Shown: positions 25,981 to 39,130, counted from the stretch's first letter. The stretch is 64,000 nt of DNA from Chrysomallon squamiferum (GCA_012295275.1 CM022672.1:33969254-34033253), one strand, 5' to 3'. Program-made: numbers and translations. The notes: generated by a model not told the origin, from the letters alone.

Positions 25981-28900
25981 TGATAATGATAATAATAATA
26001 ATAATAATAATAAAATAATAACAATGGTAATAATAATAAATGATAATAATAATAATAATGATGATAATGATAATAATAATGATAATATTTATCTTTTGTT
26101 GATAACAGTAAGTAGATTACAATAAGAAATTATAACAAAATATTTGACACAGTAGATCAATCAGTAATCCAAAGGAGAAACAACAATAATCCAAAAGCAA
26201 TTAATAACATAGATTTTTTTTATTATAATAAAAACGATAAGTTTATATTATATTTGAAAAAAGCAGAACAAAGCAATACAACATAATAAAAAACCAACAT
26301 CTTTTAAAATTCTTGCACTGTAATAGTTCAAAACAGACCATTTTAAGTACCAAAATACAACACCACCACCAACAATATAACAAACAAATCCTTTTAAAGA
26401 AGATGGTAAAATCTGTATTATTATTTAAATTTAAATTTATAATAAACAATATATCAGTTAATTAATTAACGTTATTGCAATTCCTGAAACATATCTGTAC
26501 TAACAAAACATCTGTATGAATATTAATTAACTGATGCAGATGTCACTGATAATTGCCATGGTTACCTTTGGTAGAGTTTCCAGCACCATATCAACCATGG
26601 CAGCATCCTGGTAATCCTTCCAGGCATCAGCCTTCTTTGCCATCTGTTCTGCTTCTGCTCTTGCCTTGGCTTCAATAGCAAAAGCTTCAGCATCACCTTT
26701 CATCTGACAGAAAACAACCATTTTAATATTAAAAAAACCCAAATCCTTTTGGAGTATTTTCAACACAAAAACAAGACTTCTATTTATCATTTATTTTCCT
26801 TGCTAAACATTTGACTTCTACTTATTTTCTTTGTTAAAAGTTTGAAAAAAAAAAAAAAATCAATAAATAATAATATGTTACCATAATCCTTTCAGTTTCT
26901 GTTAGGTTTACAAATGTTTTATTTTCTTTTTCTTTTATTTTACAGCAGATATTTTGAAAACATAAACCACTTCTCTACAAAAGAATGTTTGAGGCAACTA
27001 ACATGTTTTCTTTAAAATCTGTTACTTTTAACTATAGAACAGAAGAATAATTTATTTTCTTTCAGTGTTTGTTGATCTGAAAACCCATTACAATCTTTAA
27101 TTATCACAAAGTATAAGGATCTGTGAGTGTCTGGATGTGTGTGTATGAGTGCACATGTGAGACAAGATATAACAATGAGTACTGGTTAGAATGTGAAAAA
27201 CAAAAGAAACATACTCTGACAGATTCAGATTCTGCTTCTGCTTCCATAATAATACGCATTCTGAAAAAATAAACAGTTCAAACAGTTTTATAATTTTGTA
27301 TAAACTCTTTAAAAAGTATTTCACAATTAAATTTATTGTACAATGATTTACTTAATTATGTTGTTTTTTTGATGCACAAAATAACACCTATGAAAATAAA
27401 AACAATTTAATGGGATAAGAAAAAAGCAGATTTATTTCACTAACATACTATCAAACTAGATTTGTTTCGTTAAAATACTAATAGAATATCTTTATATTTC
27501 ACTAACACCAATATATGTCTCACTAACTCACTAACAAAGTAGATTTGTCTCCCTAACAAACTAACAAACTAGATTTATGTCTCACTAACATACTAACAGA
27601 TTAGCTTTATGTCTCACTAACAAACTAACCTGTTGGCTTCGGCTATTTTTTCCAGCCGGTATTTCTCTGCCTCGGCAGGTTTGCGGACCTGAGCCTCGAG
27701 TTCGCGCTCCCTGCGGATGATTTCCTGTTCCTGAACCATGATCTGCTGAGCACGCTCCACAACTGTCACCTGCATCTGCTCCTCCCGAATTGCCTGCTTC
27801 GTCTTAGCAGCCTGGTTACACGTTCAAACAGTAACATTACGTTATAATTTACAAAACTCATACATTTTTATATCATACACGAAAATGATAATTTTACGTT
27901 ATACACGAAAATGATAATTTTACATTATACATGAAAATAATGATTTTACATTATACTTCAAAAATAATAGTAGCATATTATACACTATAGTAATATTACA
28001 TAATAATTTACAAAATTTTATAATATACATTTAAATAATAATTTAACATTATGCATTAAAATGACAATTTTACAATGTACTTTAAAATTATAATTTTGCA
28101 TTACATACTTAAATATTTTCACATTATACACTAAAATAATAACTGTGCTTAGTTGAGCATAGATAACCTTTAATATGACATATGACATGATGTTTGATAA
28201 CATATACATATATATATATTTATTTATTTATTTAAAATCATATTGTAACACAACACAAGCCAAGCCAGTATTAACTTTAAGTCATAACAAACTGTTAATA
28301 TATCAGTTTTCAGAAAAAACAATTACAGTATGAAATTACCTGTACTAAAAAGATGAAATTAAAAATTACTGGATTAATTATTATGCCACAGGTTTTCAGA
28401 AAATAAATAACTATTACAGTACGAGATCATATGGACCAATAAAACAACAGTTCCACTGTGGGATCACCTTAAGCTGGCTTTAGATATAAAACAAGTATTT
28501 ATTGTAAGTGTTTTAATAAAAAAAAAAAAAAAATAAATAAAAAGTGTGAGATTACTTGAAGAGCATAGGCCAGATCTGCCTGGGCTTTCTTGGTTTGAAC
28601 TTCCTGGTCATAGAGAGCTTTCTTCAGGTGAAAATCTCTCTGAGATTTGGCAATCTCAATGTCATTAGCATACCTCGACTCCATTCTCTTTTCCTCTGCA
28701 TAAGCTTCCTGCAAAATATTATAACATCAATTAATATTAATATACACACAGACTGTATTCATTTTGTTTTATTATTTTATATAAAACTGTTTAAAAAAAA
28801 AAATATATATATATATATTATTATGATTGACCATGATTTATTTTTGTATAATAAATAAGTGTATATAATAATAATATTATTATTACTACACACAGCACTT

Positions 28901-31118
28901 TTTTTTTCTTCTTTTCTTTTTCTAATTTTAATATTACATTACATTTTACACTTTCTTATAAGCCAATATGATTGGATGGCAGGTACTAGTTACAATGTAT
29001 ATTCTATTCTAACTGTAGTCTAATAAGGTTTTTTTCCTTATTATTTCCAGGACAGCCACTGTTGATAATCTGACTGATGTGGTTAGGTGAGTTTTTCACA
29101 GATATTACCAGTTAACGAATGTACAAGGACGTCTGCTTATGTTCTGTACCTACAGCTTGGAAAATGTATGTCCTGCCACTGAACCTATTAAATGTAGGGA
29201 CCTCAACATCAAAAATTATTTGAAATGAAAATCTGGAATTAAAACTGTTGGTTAGAATCTTTCAGAAAATACCAAAAGAAGCTTTAGCTGAACAGGAGTT
29301 TTGAAACATTTTTTTCAATTTTAAAATAAAAATAAATTCTAAAAGATGATTGATTCAAGATGTGTTATCCTACGAGTGTCCAGTAAAGATAAATATCAGT
29401 GGTATTAGACAGTAATGGACATCTGTCCTTCACCTTGATTCCTGCATCTCTTTGCGCTTCAGCTTCACCAATGCGTGCATCTCTCTTTACTTCTGCTGTC
29501 CTCTTCATTCCTAAAGCTTTCAAATATCCCTGTAAACACAGAAAATATTCTTTTAAAATATTAATCCTCAATAAAATATTAAATTTAAATATCCCTGTAA
29601 ACACTGTAAGTTATGATATACGTAAATATACCTGTAAATATTATTTTAAAAATGTTAATCCTCAATATCCCTGTAAACATACAAAATATTCTTTTAAAAA
29701 TGTTAACCCTCAATATCCCTGTTACAGTAAAATGTAAATATCCCTGTAAACACAGAAAATATTCTTTTAAAAATGTTAACCCTCAATATTCCAGTAAAAG
29801 CAGTAAATTACAGAATATGTAAATATCCTTGTAACAGTAAAATTTAAATATCCCCTGTAAACACAGAAAATATTCTTTTAAAAATATTAACCCTCAATAT
29901 TCCAGTAAAAGCAGTAAGTTACAGTACATGTAAATATCCCTGTAACAGTAAAATTTAAATATCCCTGTAATTATAGAAAATATTGTTTTAAAATTATTAA
30001 CCCTCAATATCCCTGTAATAGTAAAATTTAAATATCCCTGTAAACGCAAAAAATATTCTTTTAAAAATGTTAACCCTCAATATCCCTGTAAACGCAGTAA
30101 GTTATATATGTAAATATCCCTTTAACAGTAAAAATTGGAAATGTCCTTGTAAATATATAAATATCCATATACATGTATACAATAATGTAAGAAGATCTTC
30201 AATATTGTAAACACAGCAACATTAAAATACCCCTGTAAATATTAACATCCTTGTAAACATAGTAACACTAAAATGTCTCTGTAAATCTAGTACCACTAAA
30301 ACATCAGTAAAACAAAAATAATCTCTGTAAAGGTAGTAACAGTAAAATCTCTTTGTAAACATATTAACATTAAATAAATAATTTCCGTAAATATATCTGA
30401 TTTAAATTTCATGTGACAACAATGACAAGTATGTGTGTGTGAGCGAGTGTGTGTGTGTGTATATATATATATATTTAATGTGACAGAATATAACATCAGT
30501 GTTATACATACCTCTTCGTCTCTGACATCTTTCAGTGTGTAGCTAACAACACAGATGCCCATGTTGACTAAGTCGGAGGATGCAACTTCAAACACAGCCT
30601 TGGAAAACTTCTTTCTGTCCTTGTAGATCTCCTACAACACACACAACAACAACAAAAAAACATATTTAACAACCATATTTGTTCTGTGTCACCTGTCATA
30701 ACTATTGTTTTCAAATCTCAGATGTTTCTCATTATCAAATCATCATATATAGAGAGATGTGTAGTTTATATTTACACACACATTTGCCAATATTTGTACA
30801 TGTGTGTGTGTGTGTGTGTGTGTGCACATAAATACAGAGAAATAGATATGCATATTTATCAAACACAATTGATATTTGTATTGTGTGTCATATATATATA
30901 TCTGCCTATCTATCTATATTATTATCTATATCTGCATCTACCTATCTCTCTCTCTGTGTATTTATCACAAACACACAAACAAAAGTTGAAATAATGATTA
31001 TACAGGTTAGAAGTGGAACATGGTATCTGTTCTTTGTGTAACTTGGAAACAGTTTTAATGGAAATGAACAAGAAAGCAAGAAGATGGAAAGATGAAATGT
31101 AGAAGTACTATCCAGAAA

Positions 31119-31151
<33 letters not shown>

Positions 31152-31652
31152 TATACAGATAGGTTTAACCTACATCATTAACTTTAACCTGCACATTAAT
31201 CATTTTAACACACATATTATTAATTTTTACATACATGACATTTATTTGAAAGGCATAGATTTGTTTTTAAATTATTTACACAGTCAGAGGAGATTGTTTT
31301 TAATGTACCTCAACCGTCATGTTCCCCATAATTGCTCTCTGGTGACCTTCTAAAGTCTCCTGGGCCACAGAGCGAATTTCTCTTTCACTTTTGCCTAAGA
31401 AAAGTTCACATGCTGACCTAAGCATTTCCTGGTTTGACCCTTGAACTTTGACCTTATTAGCAAAAATCAAATCGTATTATTAATACATACATACATACAT
31501 ACATATTAATATTAAAAATACACTGATGTTATAATATACATTATTATTTATATTAATAAAATATATATATCTAATATTCTGATAAATTACTTCATTATGG
31601 AGATAAAATTAATTATGAAAAAGTAAATTAATATGACAAGAAATAATTAAAA

Positions 31653-31732
<80 letters not shown>

Positions 31733-34700
31733 ATTATATGTTGTTGCTTATAAGAAAGCCACATATAACCAAATAATCAATAACATGACTAATCACTGAT
31801 ACACAGTTGCGGATATTACAACACTGAACTGTAACAAGCTTTATACATCAAATATAAATAGATTACACAAATATGCAGTGTTAAAACTAACCCTCTGTTT
31901 ACCAGCCACCTGTCTATTAGCCATTTACTGTTACCCATCTTTTTGTTTTTAATTTTCATTTCTGACTTTCTGCACTAACTGATTCAGTAAGAGAGATACC
32001 ATTGTGCCTTTCCAGTGTGTTTCATGTTTAGGTCTAAATGGGAATACACATTCCAATCTATCCATCCAAACACAAATATGTTTAAACTTACTTAGTCTTA
32101 GATATATCCGATTCATGTGGACATTGTAAATTTGTTATTTAAAAACACGCATTTATTGTCTATATTTAACTGTAGTTTTACAAATGCTAAATCTTAACTG
32201 AAATTAATTATGCTATTGTTTTGACATATATATATATAGATATATACAGGGTGAAAAATTCATGTTAATCTCCAAATTCGATTTGCTTGAACATAAAACA
32301 TCCAAATCCATGTGGATTTGCATTAAATATTTCCAAAAATTTGATTAAATTGAATAATCAACGAGTAAAATGTAACTGAATTAAAAACAGAAACAGTCTC
32401 GTTATCAAAACATCAGTTTAAACTGGTTTCAAAAGCGTAGCATACATTTGAATCTGTGTATGTTTGAAACATCATGGTTTATTGAGACTAGTCTTGCGAG
32501 AAGCCAAGTGCTGGTTGAACCAAATAGTCATTTAATGTGCCAAATTTGGTATTGTATCAGACATTTCTATGTCAGTTCATTGATATCATGTTTTCTAAAT
32601 TAAATTTCCTGCTTATTTTGATCCATAAATTTGTTTTATTGGTTGCAGAAATTATAGTCCAATTACAAATAATTATTTTATTTACAGTGTTGAGCACATT
32701 CAATAAAAAGAAATGCCTAAAATAAAAACACATCTAATTACAGATAGTTCATTTTATTTCTTGTGCTGATCATATTAAATTAAAGAAAATTATATTTATA
32801 TATATATCGTGGTACCTAGACTTGTGAGTTTAATTCGTTCTGTGACTGAGCTCATAACATAATTTGCATTAATCCGTTCCACCCCACCCACCCCCAGAAA
32901 ATCACCCCATTTTTTTATATATTTTTTTAATAAATGACAAATATTGTATAAAACAAAATAAAAGAGAATGTAAAGAAATAAATTGGTTTTTGTAAAGTGT
33001 ATATATCATGGAGATCCAGACAAATGATTTTTACACCTTTGGCTGGAGTTAAAGCTTTAGTATGGTAGATATTATAGTACTGCGCTCATACTGCCTAGCC
33101 CAGTTGACTATATGCACACCTCACTCATGTTTTTCCATGATTTCATGGAAGTCATCTGTGTCTTCTTCTCTGCACTGTTCTTTGCATTCACTTTCTCAGA
33201 ATCCAAGGTAAGAAAAAAGAAATTTGGCAGAACACAACAGAGATGCTTTCACAGCGAGGAAACAACGTGAAGTAAACATGTGAGACGAGGGATGCTGGCC
33301 GGATGTTATGTTGTTCATTGTGCCGATCAGTGTTGGTGTATCTCAAGCTTATTCATAACTCAGAAAACTCATAAGTCAAGGTACCATTGTATACATATAT
33401 ATATATATTAATTTGAATTACTTTAATCAGTTATTACTAATTTAGTCCCAGATTTGCATACTCAGATTTTTTTTAATGATATTCGTGAAATTATTAAAAT
33501 TAAAATCAATTTGTGGTTATTTACTCTTTTTTTTTTTTTGACAAGTTGCGTAGATGTTTATCAGATGTTTGTTTTGTTTATTTACAAATAACCAGTGAGT
33601 TACTCACCTGAGCAATACCTGTAATGGCAATACCGACACCTAACTTTGTGTACACCTGGGGACTTTCAATGGTGAGAGTCATCGTATTGAGTGATAGCCT
33701 GAAAGAAAGCAGCATCACTCAAAACTGACGTCAGGTAAACTCAGGTAACACAGGTGTAAAACAGGCAGATAATTAGAGTTTATGTTCATCTCTTGTTCTT
33801 TGAACCGTTGTAATATTAAATTTCTTTTCTCTCTCATGGGTTCTCAACATTCTTTCATCGAGAAATGGAAAACATAATTTATAATAATACAAGATTCCTC
33901 GATTTTCTGAACTTCTTTCTACGCTTTGGAAATATTTAGGATTTTCAAATTATTTAGATTTTGAATTTTGAATTTTGAAATTTTCAGAGAATGAGTATAA
34001 TAAGATAAATTTAGATTTCCGAATTCCTCAATCAGTATTAACAACCTTTATAGACAGGTGGCTGGTTTACAGTTACAGGTACTAATTTATTTATCTAAAC
34101 ATAAATTATTAATTAGATAAATAAAACTTTACAAAAACAGCTACTAAGACAGAACTCTAATTATATACATGTACAATTTTACACAAGTGTTATTCCCCAT
34201 GCAACATTTTCAAAATGCCAAGCATCACTGACAAATATGGATCCCCACTCAACAAAAGCAAAAAAAAAAAAAAACCACAAAAAATTTGAAAATGACAGAT
34301 CAGAACTGGAAAATAAAAATAAATAAATAAATACGGATAAAATATCTACATTAAGTAAATGTGTGAATCAAAGTAAATGTTTGTGTAATTTTATAAAACG
34401 TATTTTTTCTGTGTGTGTTTTAGTGATGCAAATGCATTTGCTTTTTTAATGATTAAGTATTTTAAGAGATTATATTCTTTTATATATATCTATATATATC
34501 TTTTTTTAACCTATAATCTGTAATGTTTAGTGATTTTTAAATTTATTTATTTTAAATTATTTTATTTGTTATTGTTTTTCACTCTGTTCTGATGTGATCT
34601 TTGCCAAACTTTTGGGGTGACAATTAAAACAAATGCGTATGTGTCACATCAAAGAAAACATTGTGCATGGCCTGCATGAGTGACTGAACCATGCAATGCC

Positions 34701-35704
34701 ATGGGTGGGTGACTTACTTGTGCGATGCCAGTGACAGAAAGAGCCACACCCATCTGTGTGTATACATGAGGGATTTGTAATCTGAGGGTCATTAAGTTCA
34801 AGTTCAGTCTTTACAAAAAAACAAAAAGATTAATATGCACAGATTAGAGTTAAATTACTGTAAAAGTTAATCACAATATTTTTTTTTAGAGAGCCACGGA
34901 CTTATGCATTTTACATGAAAAAAACATTTATATGTGTGTGCCTGTGTGTGTGTAAGGGGGACAAATAGTGGTATGTACAATGGATAAAATATTCTGAATG
35001 ATCCAACCAGAAGCATATGAGCTATTAATTGTCACAATTTGTTTGGAAGTTGTAAAGAAAAGAAGCCATTAACTATGCAGAATGTGTCCTTATTTTCATT
35101 CTATGGGTTAGTCTTGGTAATAAAGGAACTTTCAATGGCCAAGCAGCACATCTAACAGACATAATTTAACAGATTATATATATATATAAAGTTACAATAA
35201 AAGAAGTTGATAATTACCATAAAGATATAATGATTTCAGCAAGATTCTCATGACACAGATGACATTATTAGTTGTATTATCAATACGGTTATGGTTTCTC
35301 CTAAACTTATTTCAAACATTTGTACAATAATTTGTGTGTGTTTTAAGTAATTATTTTAAATACCTTGATGATCAATCTTTATTAACAATAAAATAATCCT
35401 AAGCTAATATTGTTTTATTTGTTTTCTATGTCATAATTAATCATTTTTCTATATTTTGTTATTTTTCCAGTTCTGGATGTGTCTCAAGGTTAAAGCTTGC
35501 TAACAGCTAAAAAGCAAAACATAAAATAAAGCTAGCATACATTGAATATGGAGTTGAGTAGGTTCACCATTACATAGACCCTGTGTACACCAACATTTTT
35601 TGTTTACAAACATATGAAACATGGTATGGACCATGTGAATAACAGTGTTATATATAGAGTAAATATGTTTGAGACCATTTGGTCATTTTCAGTATATATA
35701 TATG

Positions 35705-35748
<44 letters not shown>

Positions 35749-38684
35749 AATATACAGATGAACAAAATGGCAGTATCTCAAAAATCTATCTACCTTTGAA
35801 TTACCCTTAAAATTTCGTTCAAAACTCTCACTCTACACATACATACATACGTAGACACACACACACACAAATTAGCCCCCCCTCAAAACCGTCATAAATT
35901 AAAAATCAAAACAGAACTTGAGTTTGGTCTTGTTTGTAAACAAAAGTTTGGTATATTCAGGGCATGAGTCTGTGATGCCCTGGCACAACTTACTTGTGCT
36001 ATGCCTGTGACTGATACAGACACCCCATGTTTTGTGTAAACCTGGGGACTCTCAATAGTTAGAGTCATAGTGTTCAACGTCATTCTTCACAAAAACAAAA
36101 TAAATTAATTTAAAATAATAATAATTTAATTGAGAAATAAGAGAGAAAAAAAATTGATTTAATAAAATAATATATTGTTTGGCTTGTTAATTTAAGAGTA
36201 AATAATAAATATAATTAAAAAAAAACATTGTTTGGTTTATTAACTAAGATTAAATAAGAAATAACTTGGCTTATAAACAACTGTATTTTCAAATAAAAAA
36301 AATTAAATTAAAAAACATTTGTCTTGCTTTATATTTTTTGAAAAGCTATTTGGCTTATTGAAGAATAATAACAAAACCACTAGGCTTATAAGTTACAAAC
36401 AAATCTATTTTCAATAAAACAAATTAAAAAAATTTGAAGGAAAAAGAAAATTAATAGTTAAATAACTGGTCTTATAAAAACATCTATTTCCATTAAACTA
36501 TTATAATAAAAATAAATTAATTTAAAAAATAAATAAAATATAGGGTTATTAAATAAGAAATAACTTATAAACAATTCTATTTAAATAATCAAATATGTTG
36601 TATTTTGGTATATGTGTTTATATCCACTATAATTTACAGAGCTGTCAATGTTTAAAATATTTCCAAATAAACCACACACACACTGTGTGTGTGTTATGTA
36701 TGTATGTATCATTGTACGTATGTATATATGTTAATCTTATGTCATGGAACATTTTATTTTCTACAGCACTTATAATCATTTGGTACTAGTTAAGTCTGTA
36801 TGTTTGTTTCTAATTAATATACTGTTTATTATATACATATATATTTTTATTTCTATGTTTTTTTAATTATGTCTCTTGATAACAGCTAATCATTACAACG
36901 ATAATGAACTAATTATTAACTAAAATGTGTTCACCTCGTTAGTGTTAACCTGTGTGCTTACATCTCACTTGTATAACGAATGTATTATTAATGTTAATTA
37001 ATGTTCTTACCTTTGAAGCCGTTGAATACCTGGCCAAACGAAAACACGCCCCCCAGGTATAAAAACCGACTGACCATGACAACACCCTGAAAAACAATAG
37101 ATGGTAATGAACAGCTGGAGTCTAGTGATTAAAACAGTGGCTAACACTGTGTCAGCTATTTTATATTTATTTCATACACACACAGAGAAGATTTAAAATA
37201 ATAATAATAATTAAAAAAATAATATAAAATAAACAAACAATGATGGCTGTTTATTTCCTATTCCAAATTTTTTTTAAAAAGAAAGGCTTTGGTAATATCA
37301 TTTATACAGTTAATTGCTGCTTGTTAATCAGCATCTTTGTTTTATATAAAAAATACCAGAACATTTCTATCAATTTTCTAAAAAGAATTTTGGAAAACAA
37401 CATGATTATAAACACTTGAATTAAACCCACCGGAGGTAAAAATTACATACAACTCGTTTGTTTTGTGCCATGGTTTGATAATTTATTTATTTATAACACA
37501 AGGTATGATAACTGTTTTGTGGGCATTTCATTTCATGTCATTGTTTTCCATGTAAAATACACAGAGCCCCTTACATGGGTTCTATTTTCACTAGGAATGA
37601 ATGCTACTTAGAATTAACTTAAGTTACTTTGTTTCATTATGAAATATTACCGAGTATTTTCTGTTTCTGACATTCTGTATAGAGTATGGAAATGAACCAT
37701 GATTTTTATTTATCTTTCCCCACATTTATTATTAAAATTATTTTTGTTGCTGTGTGGCTGTTCTTTTTGTCATGATTATAAATATAGAAAAACATTAAGA
37801 GTTTACTTCAAAGGAAACGTTTTCATATATATTCGTTTAATTATTCATCTGATTTATTTTATTATGAGTTTTGCAATATTTTATATAACATCACATGCTG
37901 CCATTGATAAAGTTATAGTGTAATGATCATAATGCAATGGTGCTTTAATAAAATGAGTGGAAAAAAAGAAAGCAAACCGCACAATCCCAACAATATTTAT
38001 ATAAACAGTTTTATATTTGTAAATTGTAATTTGTATTAAAATTTAAATTCTATTTAATACCTTTGTTAGATCAATACCATTAGCATCTAATTTGTAACTA
38101 TGTTATACATTGTAGAACAACATCAATACATCAAAGTAATAAATATTTATTATTGCGCAATATTAAATTATAACTGGAGTTGGTACATTTCGCAATATGT
38201 CAAATGTATTACGCAAAAATTATAAACATACCGATTGAAAAAAAAAAATATGATAATAACTTGTATTATTAACTAAATACCACCCTGAAAAACATGTAAA
38301 TATATGATCGAAATTTTTAATAAAGGTTTTTTTTTTTTTTTTAACATGAACTGATGAAATGTAAATAAACATTTCTTAAATATCTTTCGACGTATTTTTT
38401 TTTTTCATTGTGAATGCTGTCTTAAAATATGCAGGGAATAACGATTATTTAGTAAATAAAGCGATGAAAATAAAAATGTAATTATTGCATTCACAACAAA
38501 ACCACTGTGTTTGACATTACCAGGCGTATCTAATTGATCGCGAGGCTGATACAATTCAAGGCCATTCATCGTTACGAACCGAGAAACGAAATCGGCCATT
38601 AATATCCACAACCGTACGTGCATAAAATGTATACAGACCTGACACGACCATTACTTCATTCGGTCCACACGTTTCAAAGCCCAT
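23978..38684 (-). CDS. FLOT1: Flotillin-1, complete, with three alternative third exons
   Basis: Scaffold protein of membrane microdomains; it oligomerises at the inner leaflet and acts in endocytosis and signalling. Coding exons: 38684-38639, 37086-37011, one of 36084-35994 / 34808-34718 / 33698-33608, 31452-31309, 30631-30512, 29529-29434, 28708-28556, 27811-27630, 27260-27215, 26703-26566, 25868-25704, 24007-23978. All splice phases agree and the sum is 428 residues; human flotillin-1 has 427. The SPFH domain covers about residues 1-190 ([42 protein letters not shown]). The flotillin coiled coil follows with EA-rich repeats ([51 protein letters not shown]). The C-terminal [15 protein letters not shown] matches the family end. 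Cysteines lie at 6, 17 and 18, but the position equivalent to human Cys34 is Gly35. The start has a good context (CCAAAATGG), and Gly2 could be myristoylated as in flotillin-2. Confidence 0.95.
24125..25703 (-). repeat. ~45-46 bp minisatellite made of a copied splice donor
   Basis: Roughly 35 units fill the last flotillin intron. On the minus strand each contains an AATTAA-type start, then AGA followed by GTGAGTAG. This copies the end of the preceding exon (AATTAACATCATCAGA) with its donor. Units next to the exon (25458-25703) are nearly identical, have a 45-bp period and remain open in frame. Units further away are 46 bp and more diverged. Confidence 0.85.
25869..26090. repeat. AAT/GAT microsatellite forming a splice acceptor
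   Basis: A compound AAT/GAT array abuts flotillin exon 25868-25704. On the minus strand it ends TCATCATCAG, so the acceptor and its upstream tract are themselves microsatellite units. Confidence 0.85.
27460..27629 (-). repeat. Short GTTAGT-containing repeat beside a splice donor
   Basis: Directly after the donor of the 27811-27630 flotillin exon (CAACAG then GTTAGT), the intron repeats units with GTTAGT and GTGAGACATAAA about five times. Only the intronic side of the junction is copied clearly. Confidence 0.55.
27830..28250. repeat. Degenerate ~30-40 bp repeat in a flotillin intron
   Basis: The phrase attatacacgaaaatgataat and variants recur about ten times between the exons at 28556 and 27811. 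It is not coding. Confidence 0.55.
29533..30370 (-). repeat. Minisatellite carrying copies of a splice acceptor
   Basis: The flotillin intron upstream of exon 29529-29434 repeats aatatccctgtaaacacag and variants about 15-20 times. On the minus strand each reads TGTTTACAG followed by GGATATT, the same as the true acceptor and first bases of that exon. Spacing is irregular (about 25-70 bp). Confidence 0.75.
30770..31300. other. Flotillin intron with TG, CA and TCTA tracts
   Basis: No exon between 30631 and 31309. TG (30801-30824), TATC (30895-30950) and CA (31122-31148) tracts occupy part of it. Confidence 0.7.
31658..31729. repeat. CT microsatellite, about 36 units
   Basis: Uninterrupted CT dinucleotide array in the flotillin intron upstream of exon 31452-31309. 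Confidence 0.98.
32808..33390. mobile_element. Non-autonomous DNA transposon (MITE-like), ~580 bp
   Basis: The left end, GTGGTACCTAGACTTGTGAG, and the inverted right end, ATGGTACCTTGACTTATGAG, form terminal inverted repeats of at least 25 bp. The element lies between AT-rich flanks that could supply a TA target duplication. It has no transposase frame. It sits in the flotillin intron upstream of exon 3c. Confidence 0.6.
33608..33698 (-). CDS. FLOT1: Flotillin-1 alternative exon 3c
   Basis: 91 nt with the same phases. Acceptor CTTTCTTTCAG is the best of the three and the donor is GTGAGT. It encodes [18 protein letters not shown] then [12 protein letters not shown]. It shares the [14 protein letters not shown] core with 3a and differs in the last dozen residues of the SPFH strand region. 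Confidence 0.9.
33850..34010. other. Flotillin intron between exons 3c and 3b
   Basis: Ordinary AT-rich intron sequence. The interval 33699-34717 holds no further copy of exon 3 that I can recognise. An A-run (34260-34274) and short AAT-type repeats are present. Confidence 0.6.
34718..34808 (-). CDS. FLOT1: Flotillin-1 alternative exon 3b
   Basis: 91 nt with the same phases and a GTAAGT donor. It encodes [18 protein letters not shown] then [12 protein letters not shown]. It is the most diverged version, yet open throughout and with intact splice sites. Flanking intron sequence on its donor side resembles that of exon 3a, consistent with exon duplication. Confidence 0.85.
35994..36084 (-). 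CDS. FLOT1: Flotillin-1 alternative exon 3a
   Basis: 91 nt, entering in phase 2 and leaving in phase 0, with acceptor GTGAAG and donor GTAAGT. It encodes [18 protein letters not shown] then [12 protein letters not shown]. Of the three versions it is closest to vertebrate flotillin-1 in the segment ahead of the conserved VTGIAQ, so it may be the ancestral one. Confidence 0.9.
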
Positions 38685-38900
38685 TTTGGCTTCTTTTTTT
38701 AAACGAAATAAGAAATACTCTCGTTATCAAACCATGTAAATATTAGGCCGGTCCTTGTCCGCAGCATTCCGCGCTCTCTGATTGGATAAGGAAGTCAGAA
38801 TCGGGAAAAGATTATGTACGTTGAGTTGTGTCCCTTGATTTGTCCCAGATTATTGTTTGGCTGCAATGCAAAGAATGTTTTCAAGGCAACAGTTACCTTG
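38640..38900 (-). promoter_or_regulatory. FLOT1: Flotillin-1 promoter region
   Basis: A GC-richer patch directly upstream of the start exon holds an inverted CCAAT box (ATTGG at 38781-38785, minus strand CCAAT) and a GCGC-containing stretch (38770-38775). I see no convincing TATA box. The spacing of about 100 nt to the ATG suits a short 5' UTR. Confidence 0.45.
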
Positions 38901-38939
38901 GCCTTGTCTCTCATCAAATGGGGAAGGATTATTTCATTT

Positions 38940-39053
38940 TATTATGACATAGGTATTAAAAAAAGATCGATACTAATAATAACAAATAAATAAATAAATA
39001 AATAAATAAATAAAATAAAATAAAATAATAATAATAATAAAAAAAGAATAAAA

Positions 39054-39090
<37 letters not shown>

Positions 39091-39130
39091 TATATATATA
39101 TATATATATTAATTTATTATATATACAAAA
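38940..39130. repeat. TAAA, AAT and AT microsatellites
   Basis: A TAAA/AAAT array (38985-39025), an AAT array (39055-39090) and an AT array (39090-39110) follow one another upstream of flotillin-1. Confidence 0.9.
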
